From: Reticulascus tulasneorum
Lineage: Eukaryota > Ascomycota > Sordariomycetes > Glomerellales > Reticulascaceae
NCBI GenBank assembly: GCA_001557505.1
Contig: LSAX01000008.1
Location: 1,116,001 to 1,180,000 of the forward strand
Direction: 5' to 3'
Length of the DNA: 64,000 bases
The position numbers and the translations under genes are program-made. Of the stretch, positions 24,069 through 34,688 are shown piece after piece. The notes under the pieces are model-generated. The model saw nothing but the letters and a program-made list of their open reading frames with translations, was not told where the DNA came from and did no database searches. Each line of letters starts with the position of its first letter. The stretch's first letter is position 1.

Positions 24069-24905
24069 TCACAACCGGCTCCCTTTCCACCTTGGCTCTC
24101 GTTTCTCGGAGAATGCCTTCAGTCCTTCAATAATATTCTCACCTTTTTGCAGTTCTGCGAACTCCTTTTCCAGTGTCCACTCCACGGCCCGCTCAACAGC
24201 AGCCGTCTCCCAGCCCTGTCGTAGCCCTGCTCGCGTGCAGACAATGGCATCGGGGCTATTCACCGCGATCGTTGTGGCATAACGCACAGCCTCTTCCACT
24301 ACTTTGTCCTTCGGCACGACCTTATTCACTATGCCCCACTGCGCCATCTCTTGTGCAGACACGTTTCTCCCTGTTAGAGCAAACTCGCTGGCTCGCTGAA
24401 GACCTATTGTGCGTATAAGGCGCGGTAAGGCACCCCCTATTGCTGCAATGCCGCGCTTGACTTCTGGGAGCGCGAAGTATGCGTCATCCGCAGCAATAAC
24501 AAGATCGCAGTTCACAACGAACTCGCAACCTCCACCCATCGCCAGACCGTTCACTGCTGCGATCACGGGCTTCTTTCCTAGTCGGCGACTGAGCGGCTTG
24601 AAGGCCGGTGCATTCCCCATCCGCTTGCTCGGATCGACATCGTCGGCCATGCTGTTGCTCCACTCCTTGAGGTCCGCGCCAGCAGAGAACGCCCTTCCCG
24701 TGCCAGTGATGATTGCTACGCTCAAGTTCGGCTCGTCGTCGAACCATTTCCACACTGAATCCATCTCCCACTGTGCCGCAGTGGACATGGCATTAAGGTC
24801 TTTCGGCCTGTCCATCCTGACGAGAAGGACTCTGGGCGCGGGATAAGATAACTTGAGGAAGGTTGGCGTCGGAGGAGCCGGTGTCTTGGTGGGTGATTCT
24901 GACAT
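24069..24905 (-). CDS. Enoyl-CoA hydratase/isomerase 1, peroxisomal (SRL tail)
   Basis: A single-exon gene of 278 residues that starts at the ATG at 24905. Crotonase-fold motifs are complete: 'AFSAGADLKEW' and 'NGLAMGGGCEFVVNCD' form the oxyanion hole and carry the first catalytic Glu, and 'FALPEVKRGI' carries the second Glu. With both Glu present, hydration of a trans-2-enoyl-CoA is the expected reaction, although isomerase or retro-aldol/lyase roles occur in the same fold. The C-terminus 'KREPRWKGSRL' ends in SRL, a functional PTS1 variant, so a peroxisomal location is expected. It is divergent from a second enoyl-CoA hydratase at 25759; the two share 'KREPRW' near the C-terminus and are probably old paralogues. 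Confidence 0.93.
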   Translation of the reverse strand: MSESPTKTPAPPTPTFLKLSYPAPRVLLVRMDRPKDLNAMSTAAQWEMDSVWKWFDDEPNLSVAIITGTGRAFSAGADLKEWSNSMADDVDPSKRMGNAPAFKPLSRRLGKKPVIAAVNGLAMGGGCEFVVNCDLVIAADDAYFALPEVKRGIAAIGGALPRLIRTIGLQRASEFALTGRNVSAQEMAQWGIVNKVVPKDKVVEEAVRYATTIAVNSPDAIVCTRAGLRQGWETAAVERAVEWTLEKEFAELQKGENIIEGLKAFSEKREPRWKGSRL

Positions 24906-25758
24906 TGTGATATCCGGATACCTGGCCGAGGTGCTGACGAATATGATGTGGTTTACGTCTCGAATAAAGACACTCCCGTATATTGCAAGAGGACGGGTTC
25001 CGATATTCTCGTACACGTAATGGCAAAAGACACTAAAGAAATAGTAAACTTATCTGGAAACAGAAGAAATGCGCGTATGGATTCATATGATTCAGCACAC
25101 CAAGTTGTTTATCACAATGCACAGCTTCTAGATCACATATCATAGCGTACCTCGGACTACAATCTTCTACAGCCGGGGATTTGTTTGTGAAGCGGTCGGA
25201 TCCTGATGCCGTTCTCTCCACACTTGGGAGTGGATGCAGTACTGTTGCCCCAAGACTGACCAACAAAACATTATGGAAACGAATTTCCGAGAACTATCTT
25301 CCCCAGCGTCGCCACACATCCCCGCATATGCGGGGTTAGCGAATCGGGGAACCCCATCTTAATTCATAAAGTCGCTAATGATTCATTGCGGCTAGAGAAT
25401 TGAGGGATCGTCGTCGCAGTCGAGGCTTGGACGTCCTGTTATAGCTTCAGAAACATGAGATTGTGCCGGAATTGGTTGTCCAGATTTCGAGCAATGACTT
25501 GCCTTTTTGTTTATTCAAGTCTTTCGGAATGTCCCCAATTCAATTCAAGCTCGCTGGTTTGCATGTCGTTCGTTCATGTGTCCAATTACGCGGCATATTA
25601 CATGTGGAAATAAAGCCGAGGTACAACCCCTAAATGGAATAGTCCGAACAGAGCATCTTTCTCCAACCTCGATCCCTGAACTCGAACTCGAACATTGCAC
25701 GATCCTCGTGTAACGACAATATTCACTGTCGAGTAAAGAGCACGTACTACTCTCAATC
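24906..25758. promoter_or_regulatory. Shared divergent upstream region of two enoyl-CoA hydratases
   Basis: The region holds one CCTCGG at 25150-25155. This hexamer is the known target of the fatty-acid regulators FarA/FarB in Aspergillus, but a single hexamer is expected by chance in a region of this size. No gene is supported inside. Confidence 0.4.
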
Positions 25759-26671
25759 ATGTCGACGCCGCGAACGAAAAACCCCGTCCCGGAGTGGATT
25801 GAAAATCCGTACCCGCACGTTGAGCACAGTCTCATCTCATTCCCCCGCAAACATATCCTGTTGGTCACGATCAATCGACCGCAGGCAATGAACTGTCTCC
25901 CCGTGGCAGCAACGATCGAGCTCGGAGCGCTCTGGAAATGGTACGACGCGGAGCCAGAGCTGCGGTGCGCCGTATTCACGGGCGCCGGCACGAAAGCGTT
26001 TTGCGCCGGGATGGATTTGAAAGAGCGGCTGGATATCATCAAGACAAATGAGGTTGCGCATGAATACCCACAAGGGCAATTCGCGGGGATGAGCAACCGG
26101 ACTGGGAGGAAGCCAATTGTGGTCGCTTGCAATGGGCACGCTCATGGTATAATCATCTATTTTTTCGGTAATATCAATGCTTGGCTAATGCGGTGTCATA
26201 TACTCAGGTGGCGGTTTCGAGGCACTCCTAAACGCAGATGTGATCTTCGCCTCTCCAAATGCAACATTTCGCCTCCCTGAAGTTCTACGCGGCGTCTCGG
26301 CCCTTGCAGGGGCGCTCCCGCGCTGCATGCTCCTCTTTGGCAACCACCGCACCATGGACCTCATCCTCACCGGACGCCAGCTGTCCGTAGAGGAGGCGTA
26401 CCAATGGGGTTTGGTCAAGGAAATTGTGCCACTGGAAAAGTTGGTCGACCGCGCCATTGACTACGCCGCCGAGATTGCCGCCCTGTCGCCCGATAGCGTG
26501 ATCATATCTCGGCTGGCAGCCCGGGAGGTTTGGGAGACGGGCGTGAGTCGAGCTACGATGAGGGGGCAGGAGCTGTGGGCAGAGGCTATGTTGAGGAGTA
26601 AGAATGCGAGTGAGGGGCTGGCAGCATATAGAGAAAAGAGGGAGCCCAGGTGGCTTCCTTCACATATATAG
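25759..26671 (+). CDS. Enoyl-CoA hydratase/isomerase 2
   Basis: Two exons, 25759-26146 and 26208-26671, give 283 residues; the intron splits the glycine triplet of the oxyanion-hole motif. Motifs: 'AFCAGMDLKERL' (about residue 80), 'NGHAHGGGFEALLNAD' (about 125) with the first catalytic Glu, and 'FRLPEVLRGV' with the second Glu. The N-terminus ('NPVPEWIENPYPHVEHSL') is longer than in copy 1. The C-terminal tripeptide SHI fits only the loosest PTS1 pattern, so peroxisomal import is uncertain. Likely reaction: hydration, or a related crotonase-fold reaction, on an unsaturated acyl-CoA made by one of the neighbouring CoA ligases. Confidence 0.92.
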
Positions 26672-26886
26672 ACGCATTCGTACGAGTTGTAGATATTGTA
26701 AGAATCAGTTCATATTCAATCAGCATTTCACGATGTGGAGCACCGCCCGTAAGGAAACCCGGAACCCAGAGTTGTTCAAGAAACTTTAGCAACAAAGCGA
26801 AACAATTATCTGATTGAAAATTTGGAATAGCCTAACTATGCTGGTAGGATAGAACTTAAACTCCCGGTGACGCCCCAAGATATCAA

Positions 26887-28056
26887 CTACAGCTTACTTC
26901 CGGGCTGCGCAAGCTTCGCGTATCCATTAGATCTGCGATATGTTAGCAACTGACAATGTCAATCATACGGTTTTACGATGACCTTACAATGCAACTCGCC
27001 CGTCTTCCTTAACGATGGTCTCGAACACAATGTTGTCAACTCCACCTTCACTTCCAACTATCCACATTCGGGTCTCCAATGTTTCTCCTGGGTATACCAC
27101 ACTCTTGAACCTTGCACCGTACGCCTTGAACCTGGCCGGATCACTTCCACCCAACTCCTGTAGAAGTCCGTGGGCAGAAATGTTCCATGTTCCTAGCCCA
27201 TGTAGGATCGAACCCTTGAAACCCGCCCGCTTGCCGAATCCTTCGTCCGCATGCATGGGATTGTAGTCACCACACAGCCGGTACAGCAGCGCGATCTCTG
27301 GTGTGGTGTGGAGTGTATGTACGGCGTCGGGCTTGCGATCCGGGATCTTGATACTGGGCTTGGAAGGGCCACGAGGACCGTTATAGCCACCCTGGCCAAT
27401 GCCAAATGCGACCGAGGATAGTTTTGCATACACCGTGTTCGTCTTCGCATCCACCAGCTCCCCTTCGGCCTCCAAGATCATGGCACCCCCTATGCACGCA
27501 TGTAAGTTGCATTCGCCCACGATAAGCTTGGAAGAAAGTAGGGCGCCTACCTTTGTCGTAGACCCCAACCACTCTGTTGTGGATTTCAAGATCCAGTCCT
27601 TCGGAGCTCACTGGAATGGGACGCAGCAACTCAATACCGCGCTCTCCGTCTACAGAACGCTGAGCATCGAACGGCGGAACGCCTGGAACATCACCCGTCG
27701 TTGTGCGCGCGATGAAGTCGAATACATCCTGATCTGTTTGTTTGAAAGCCAGGTTGATAGGGAAGGTCGGAAATGCGGCGAACTTGGGATGTAATTCGTA
27801 CAAGAAGTGCAGCTCATCCTTTTTGGCGCCAATCGCATTGGCCTGCTAGGTCAGTATGAACTGTTACATGAACGACGGGACAGACACCATGGTTCAAAGG
27901 CCGGGTCACGGATAGTTTGGGACTTACAAAGAGTAGAACATCTCTTCGGTTGTAGGCGCACTTGATGGGGGGGTATTTGTATCCGGTCGCCTTGCGAAAG
28001 TCGACGTTGTCGTATCGTCCAGATGCGTTCTTGACGGGCTTGTCGCTGGATGCCAT
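26887..28056 (-). CDS. MaoC-type enoyl-CoA hydratase 2, peroxisomal (SKL tail by splicing)
   Basis: The ATG at 28056 opens a double hot-dog protein of about 300 residues. Introns lie near 27847-27927 (after 'RRDVLLF', before 'ANAIGAKKDEL') and 27493-27551 (after 'VVGVYDKG'). The catalytic hydratase-2 motif is 'GDYNPMHADEGFGKRAGFKG' followed by 'ILHGLGTW'. In peroxisomal beta-oxidation this enzyme hydrates trans-2-enoyl-CoA to the (R)-3-hydroxyacyl-CoA. The frame stops at 26984-26986 after 'DGRVAL', but a GTAAGG donor at 26987 and a GCAG acceptor at 26933 define a 55-base intron; joining it continues the frame in the last 46 bases to a product ending in SKL, the strongest PTS1 signal. I therefore place the end at 26887. 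The terminal exon is a sequence inference without transcript data. Confidence 0.88.
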
Positions 28057-28615
28057 GTTATAAGAATCAAACGCGTGCTTTGAAACTAGCCGAATGGAAG
28101 ATTATAATAAAGCGAGACAATGGCTACGAACTTGTCCTGTTTCAGCGCGAAAGCACATTTATTAGTTGTATGTGCGAGCCACATTCGGCAGAGAACTTCC
28201 ACTACCCAGTCGACCCTCGGCTCTTGAGCGGCTTTAGACGAAGTCAGTACCACCCGCCGAACGGGAGACCCCAATTCTTGGAGTATGGGGATTTAGTGGA
28301 CTGGGTGATTAGTTAGATCCCCACCGACCTAAACTCGAATAACTACAGCGCTCATGAGCACTAGTCAGTTCATCTACAGGCCTGAGCCCCAGCGGATTGC
28401 TCCGTCGATTTCATGTTTTGCGCCGCTTCCAGGAAGGCAAGCATGTGTTTCTGTGTTGTATAGACTGAACCTCGCTAACGAGTCTTAGCAGACAGGCAGA
28501 ACTCTGTCCTATGTCTTTCGTCTAATCAGGCAAACATTTGACTCCTTTGTACTACTTTTTTACACTTGGGGGTTGGTTTAACCCTTGGCCCTACACCTAC
28601 TTCTAACATACAGCG
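28057..28615. other. Intergenic, nothing firm
   Basis: This is the upstream region of the MaoC-type gene, with one CCTCGG at 28215-28220, followed by DNA without coding structure up to the HET relic. Confidence 0.4.
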
Positions 28616-31228
28616 TTAAATTATCCAAATGTCCATCCTTTGTCGATTGCTCAGCCCTGTAGTATCTACAGCTTGCCTAGTCATAGCGTTAGTCCCACTC
28701 CCATCGTTACTATTCAACAGAACCTCTCCACGAAAGCTATACTCATCGCCACCTTCAGGACGCAGGAGAACGAACAGGGATGCCCCATCAAGAGCCCATA
28801 TCTCGTCATCAGCAAGTGCCGTCTTGAGCGTGACGGCTTGTAGCCCCTCGGCTTCCACGAGTGACCACGTCTGCAAGGAAGGGAAGTGGGGAACCGGCCC
28901 CTCATCCAGGTCTAGGACGTCAACCAAGTAGCCCGTTGCCTTGAGATCGATGTTGGTTTCGTTGTCGTCGTGCTTGCGAAACTCCAATTGGTCCTTCGCA
29001 AGCTCTCCACTTAAAGCCCCCAGATCATTGTCACCGCCCAGGTGTGCGAAATACGTCCTGACAGGGTCTTCCTGCGCTCTGCTGGTCCAATCAGGCACCC
29101 ACGATGGAAGAAAGTTACCCAGGGCCTCACGCCCTCTAAATGAGTGTCTCAGCAGGTTTAGGTTCCCGTCATGCCGAATGATCTTCTGTGCCGCGTCGAG
29201 CAAGACGTGAACTATTGTGTTGGACCAGTCGTAGTTCGGAGTGATACCGCAGGCGCCAGGAACTCAACCGATAAATGCGTAGATCCTGTCGCGCGGGTCG
29301 GAGGCTTCGCAGTGGCGCGAGTGTTCGAGCAGCCGCTTCAAATCAGCCCAACGCTTCCCCCTGCGTTTCATTTCCATCATGGAAAATATCCTCTGGTGGT
29401 AGCCGGGGCCTGTCTTGAAGGTGGAGTCCCAGTCCGTCAGCCCGTTTATCCTCTGCTCCAGCGCGAGCTCGGAACGCTTCGGTGGCATGGACGGGACAGA
29501 CGCCTCGAATAGACGCTCCAACTGCTGAAGGAGATAACATTTCCAATGCTCAAAGGGAAGGTGGGGCTTTCTGTCCCAATGTGAATTGAAAGAATCGTAC
29601 TCAGATATAATTATCAGAACAGAACCTGGCTCTATCGTACTTGGTCTAGCTGGCCACACGACTGCTGAGGGAAATCTTTCGACAACGCGTTTTATATATA
29701 GACATTTACTCCAGGAGTCACCAGAGCAACCACAATGTCCCCGGGGGGGATCCAGGTGGACTGATGAAATGTCTTTGCTCGTCGAGGTTTGGTATGAACA
29801 GCCACAGCTGGGCTGCTGTACGTTCCTGTCGCTGTCTTCCCAAATTCTGTCGCTGTAGTCTGAAGCCACGAATATTTGTAAAATTTTGCGATGGCGCGGT
29901 TCGTCTTCCGGATCTACCATAGGTATCTTTGTTTTAACCACAGCCGGAGCGAGCTGGGAGTATGGCCTGCGGTCATGCCTGTCGAATACGTGTAATTCTC
30001 GCCGGATGAAATCTCTCCAGGTGTTATTCTGGTTATCCCGAAGACTTTTGATCTTGACTTGGTAATTCTTGTTCTTTTCTGCAGCAAGATTGTAGGTCTT
30101 CAGCAATTTCTGCCTCTTGGCCTCCCTCCGGAGAGTCCAGGACTCCATAGCCTTAGCGTATTGTGCCCCCATCGCTCTCTCTTCTTGGAGGTTGGCCATG
30201 GTGCGATGGACCTTGGCAATAATTATTACTCTGAACTTATCACTAGAAAGAAGCGCAAGTACATTGTCGAGCTCTTTCCACGGTACTACCGTCCCGTGAG
30301 ACAAGAAAATCGGCCTGGGGGAAGCGATAAATTCTTGGAACACCCAAGATCGTTGCCACCATGGACACTCCGTAAACGCCTTGAATGAGTGTGCGAGTGC
30401 ATTCGCGTGGACAGAAAGTTGCCCATCAGCCCAGGTTTCAATACTGGACTCGAGAGAATCCGGATCGCCAAGATTGTTGGGCTCCAAGCCTCGGACCCAT
30501 TCCAGGACATCGACCGTGCCAGGAGTGGAGAGACTGATGAAAGACTCGTCACATCTCCTGTATATGTCTCGCATCAAGGCTACTTGACTGGCACGCTCAT
30601 CGTGGTCTTGTTGGTTGATGCAGATTTGGTCTGCCCAGAGGTACAGCCGCTTGCCAGGATGTCTCTTCTCCCAGTACTTTAGAGTGTTGTCGATTGCATG
30701 CTCCAGGTTGGCAAACGCCATGAAAGGAAGGCCGTCCACGACGACGACGGCCGTGTCCGAGACCTTTCCCGCGCAGTATGAAATGGCACAGTAGGTCCCG
30801 CTGACTTTAGACAGAGAAGCTTTGTCGACGAGCTCGAAAGCAAGGAGAGGGGCGTTGGGGTCGGTGATGCCGAAATCTCGGTACTTTTGGGACAGGTGCA
30901 TCGGCGTAGTGTTGTCAAGTATGCTGGACCACTGAGGGTTGTCGCGTGCATGTTCGCTGTATGGCTTTCGCGGTAAGACTCGGAGGAGGCGAATCTCGCG
31001 CCGTGTAAGGCTCAGACGCTGATACGGAGACTTGGAATAGAAGAAGTCATTGTTTGGGGTGTAGAAGTTGTTGAATGCGGCCTGGGGGTCGTTATAGAGA
31101 GATGTTTTTCTTAGCTGCTGGAAAAGTTCTTGCCTTGGAGACTTGGAGTCGAATGATTCATTGTTTGTGATGTCGGATGTCCCTTTTTTTGGCTGCGCCT
31201 GCAACGACACCTTTGATGATTCCATCAT
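28616..31228 (-). pseudogene. HET-domain gene interrupted by an in-frame stop
   Basis: The first ATG is at 31228. About 650 codons follow, with HET-domain landmarks: 'LAFELVDKASLS', 'YCAISYCAGKVSDTAVVVVD', 'LYLWADQICINQQDHDERASQ', 'WWQRSWVFQEFIA' and 'DPRDRIYAFIG'. A TGA at 29264-29266 then stops the frame, yet the same frame continues with 'GITPNYDWSN' and 'VLLDAAQKIIRHDGNLNLL', exactly what normally follows 'YALLG' in these proteins, and runs to 28616. An intron could skip the stop (a GTTGAG donor and an AATAG acceptor are present), but it would remove conserved residues. A simple CGA to TGA change is the easier reading. The conserved SYCWG is SYCAG here, and the long middle part with many Lys/Arg is unusual. 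The gene splits the catabolic island and looks unrelated to it. Confidence 0.75.
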
Positions 31229-32217
31229 AGATATCCTGAAGAGAAGGTTTTTGAACAAGGACTGGCATATGGAAGATTTGGACGGCAAGAGCTAGGATGT
31301 ATTAGAGCAAAGTACATTGTCGCCAGACTACTGGCAACCAACTTCGTTACCTTATCTGCCAGGGTTATGGAATGACAAATGTTGAGGCAAGCCTCGATTT
31401 ATGCTTGGGTGGCTCGAGGCTCGGCGACGAAGGAGGTGTAGTCCCTGGTGCGAACCGCGGGGGCACTACAGCACTAGGCCCGATTTGGAATCCACCCTAT
31501 CCCCGGAGGGTCAGGCGGCGACTTCGCTTTTACAGATATAGTGGTTTCTAGTGTTGTGATACATTGTTAACCAATTGGTTCGGTTGTACTACAGTGCTTT
31601 TGATCCATTACTGGACCAAGCGTGCTGCTTGCTGGACGCGGCGGAAATGCCGTAGCCTACGTCACGTATGTATGGTCTTGCATTCAATGTCAAGTAAGGT
31701 ATGGGAAGAGCAGTCCTAATATTGATGGTCGAGTCCTGTATTCTGGGTGTGTTGTCTATTTGAATTATGAGATGACTTTATAGTGCATTTAGTGCATATA
31801 CCTACTAACTTTCGCGGTTCAACACCAATTATAGGGGCTGTCATAGCACTTGCAGCGACTACAGTTACAGTGGTCTTAGCACACCTCACTTATCCAGCCA
31901 GATGCCAGTGCGGCGAGTTCATGGCTGGCGTCCAGCGTCGCTCAGGGATAGCATAGATATTGCACGGCTATTCAAGTAAATGCTTTCTATTATTATATCG
32001 TGCTTCCTTCCAGTCGGTCAGGGAATGGTCCGTACTACCTTACCTAGGTACTTCCACAGCCACAAGGGCTGACGCATATAAATGCAATTTCCGCGGCGAC
32101 CACGTTCCTTGCCTAGTATTCGGAAATATAGTTCAAACGGGGTGTTGTCTTTTCCACATAATCGCGGATCAAGTTCAGGAGACATAAATAATGATGATTC
32201 TCGTGCGACTCGACAAT
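31229..32217. other. Intergenic, nothing seen
   Basis: This nearly 1 kb gap holds no frame with coding character. It separates the HET relic from AtuA-like gene 2. Confidence 0.5.
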
Positions 32218-34083
32218 TTACAGTCTCGGGATAGCTCCCGCCGCCCGATCTGCTCTTCTCCTTCGCTCGACTTCCACCTCAACGAGATCACTCGGTAAAT
32301 CTACATATCGCGCTCTGAGGAACTCCCCAACACTCTTCCCAAAGCCGTCCAGGACGCTGCTGCTGCTCACGCCCTCCTGCAAGATTCCTTTCACTACAAA
32401 ATGCACAGCCCAGAGATTCGCAAACTCGCATCTCTCAACCGAGTACTTGTCTTCCCAGTCGTCCCCAAGAAGCTCAATAATCCTTGGACTGGTCAAGAAT
32501 GACTGCAGCCAGGGCCAGGCCAATACATCGCGCACCCAAAAGCCAATGTTGGCGTTTCCTCCCTTGTCACCACTGCGTGCAAAGACTAGGTCACCGAGCG
32601 GTCTCTTCGTCGTCTTCCAAGTTATTTCTGCGAGGTCCTGTGGCTCGAAGTTTGGCTGAGCTGGCACGAATGGAGCGCACTCACGTTCTCGCCGTGCTGG
32701 AACTGCACTGGACTTCCCGTCACCCACAAAATGGACGGACAAAGGTATCGCCGACTGAGTGACGAGGCCTGGGAAATATTTGACGTACGGCTTGGGTTCC
32801 ATCGTCCGCCAGTCCATGTTGAGATGCAGCCCACAGTATCCCTGCATGCCGTTGTAGAAAATGGCTTTCCTGAACTGCGCGAATGCCTCCTTCTTGGGGG
32901 ATTGGGCGAACATGCGGATGTTGACTGTGCATTCCCTCTGCGATCGAGGGTCAGGGGCCACAGACCCGTACTTTTCAATGCTGAAAGTTGAAAACTCGGC
33001 CAAGTTTACCTGACCCATTACTTGGTCCTTCATGAGTTGGTACTTGGAATCGGTGTCTAAACCAGCTGCATACGCCGATATCTCTGCTTGGTACCCTCCC
33101 AGAAGACAGATTGCGAGCTTCGTCGTTCGCGGTGGAGCTGATCCCCTGACTCCCGAGAGCCTCACTCTGTCTTTCCCGATCTGCTCGAGCTTCACTTTGG
33201 TGTTTTCCGCAATGACATCGGGATTCAGGTAGATTGGACCCTGAATCTCGTACAGGATCTGCGCTTTACACGTGTCGACTGTAACAGCACCATTTGTACC
33301 CTCCGGCTTGGTGATCACAGTCGTCCCATCCGTCGCGATTTCGGCAATTGGGTATCCTGCGTGATGAAGGTTTGGGATCTCGCTCTGTCCGCAATAGTTT
33401 CCACCCGTGACATATGCACCGCATTCGATGAGATGGCCAGCCATGAGGCTACCAGCCAACTTATCGTAGTCTGTGTCAGCCCAACCATGCCACCAGGTTG
33501 CTAATGCCATAACAGGGCTTGCATCCGTGCATCGTCCGCAGATGACAATATCTGCGCCACTGTGCAGTGCCCGCACAATGCCTGCATGTCCAATGTAGGC
33601 GTTTGCAGCGAGAAGTTCGCCAGCTCCTAGATCGAATTCGACGCCTTCTTGATCAAGGTGGGTAATCTTCCCAAATGCTCCAATCTTGACCTGCTTCGTA
33701 AGGTTGTCGCCGCTCACCCATGCCACTTTGATACTGTTTATTCCTAAACTCTTGAAGTACTCGTCAGTCTTTTCGGCCAACCCTTGAGGATTCAATGCGC
33801 CGCCATCATGGACGATTTTGATACGCTCTGCAGCCACCAGTCTCGCGGCGTCGCCATTTTTCCAGGCTAATTGTTCAAGAAAGTTTGGCTCGTACCCAAG
33901 GTCTGGTCTTGTCTGTAGCTCCATAGCCTTCCAAGCGATGTTAAACTCGGCGAGATAATCAGCCGTGATAGCGTCGACGTGACCCGTTGCTGCCAGGCGA
34001 TATATCTGGTCGATGCCATCGCCGATAGCCCCAGAGCAGTTTCCAACTCGGATGGCTCGCCGTCCTGCAGGATGAGACGACAT
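32218..34083 (-). CDS. AtuA-like protein 2 (intronless, divergent copy)
   Basis: One uninterrupted frame of 621 residues from the ATG at 34083. N-terminal AtuA-family signatures: 'IRVGNCSGAIGDG', 'IKIVHDGGALNPQGLAEKT', 'AYIGHAGIVRALHSGADIV' and 'GHLIECGAYVTGGNY'. The C-terminal domain carries 'FARSGDKGGNANIGFWV' near residue 510. Compared with copies 1 and 3 it has no introns, a shorter segment between the N- and C-terminal domains and a different, Arg-rich tail ending 'AAGAIPRL'. The final PRL is not an accepted PTS1, though it resembles one. It is divergent from CoA ligase B with 605 bases between. The function is unproven; in bacteria the family belongs to acyclic monoterpene breakdown. 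Confidence 0.92.
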   Translation of the reverse strand: MSSHPAGRRAIRVGNCSGAIGDGIDQIYRLAATGHVDAITADYLAEFNIAWKAMELQTRPDLGYEPNFLEQLAWKNGDAARLVAAERIKIVHDGGALNPQGLAEKTDEYFKSLGINSIKVAWVSGDNLTKQVKIGAFGKITHLDQEGVEFDLGAGELLAANAYIGHAGIVRALHSGADIVICGRCTDASPVMALATWWHGWADTDYDKLAGSLMAGHLIECGAYVTGGNYCGQSEIPNLHHAGYPIAEIATDGTTVITKPEGTNGAVTVDTCKAQILYEIQGPIYLNPDVIAENTKVKLEQIGKDRVRLSGVRGSAPPRTTKLAICLLGGYQAEISAYAAGLDTDSKYQLMKDQVMGQVNLAEFSTFSIEKYGSVAPDPRSQRECTVNIRMFAQSPKKEAFAQFRKAIFYNGMQGYCGLHLNMDWRTMEPKPYVKYFPGLVTQSAIPLSVHFVGDGKSSAVPARRERECAPFVPAQPNFEPQDLAEITWKTTKRPLGDLVFARSGDKGGNANIGFWVRDVLAWPWLQSFLTSPRIIELLGDDWEDKYSVERCEFANLWAVHFVVKGILQEGVSSSSVLDGFGKSVGEFLRARYVDLPSDLVEVEVERRRRADRAAGAIPRL

Positions 34084-34688
34084 GGCTAGTTGCGCAGTGT
34101 TTTCTACGGTGGTTCAACTTCTTCTGGCAACTGCTGTCTTTGATTGTAATGCGTTCATAGTAAGTTAACCCGTTCGCACACTTCTTACTGCCACCACCCG
34201 ACTTCGATCCGCCTCATTTCCATCATCGTCCGTGTCAAGTACCGAGGTGCAAAAGTACCTACACTTCCCCGCCATCGTTGTACCAAAAATGGATGGTCGG
34301 GCTACCTTTTCCAATAGTGACAAGTGCTTAAGCCATTTTCTCCACATTACACAAAAAACACACAGAACTGCTAGTGATTCATTAGACTCATGCAGAGATG
34401 CCGGACTCCCGTCGTCACAAGTCTGTTCCCCGGATACCCACCTCCCCGCAGTTTGAATCATTAGTTCGAAATGCTCGTGTCCTGGGTAGGGGACTCGTCA
34501 TATGCGGGTGTCAACAGCCAGCCACACCAGGCACGGCAACCAGTGCTCCGTGTGAACACCGCTGCGAGGCTATCACGGAAATCCGGACAAAACACAATTC
34601 ATCACAAACGACTCATTGAAAAGTCTTGTTCGGGAAATCGCTCAGGACTAAGTTTCTTGACATTTTCGATGCTTCTTTGGACGCAAAG
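34084..34688. promoter_or_regulatory. Shared divergent upstream region (AtuA-like 2 / CoA ligase B)
   Basis: One CCGAGG (complement of CCTCGG) is at 34242-34247. A short reading frame without ATG extends the ligase frame upstream to about 34626 but is not used here. No other element was recognised. Confidence 0.4.

Noticed and set aside
32218..32240. The C-terminal PRL of AtuA-like protein 2 read as a peroxisomal signal.
   Set aside because: Proline at the first position is outside the accepted PTS1 pattern; without localisation data it is not counted.
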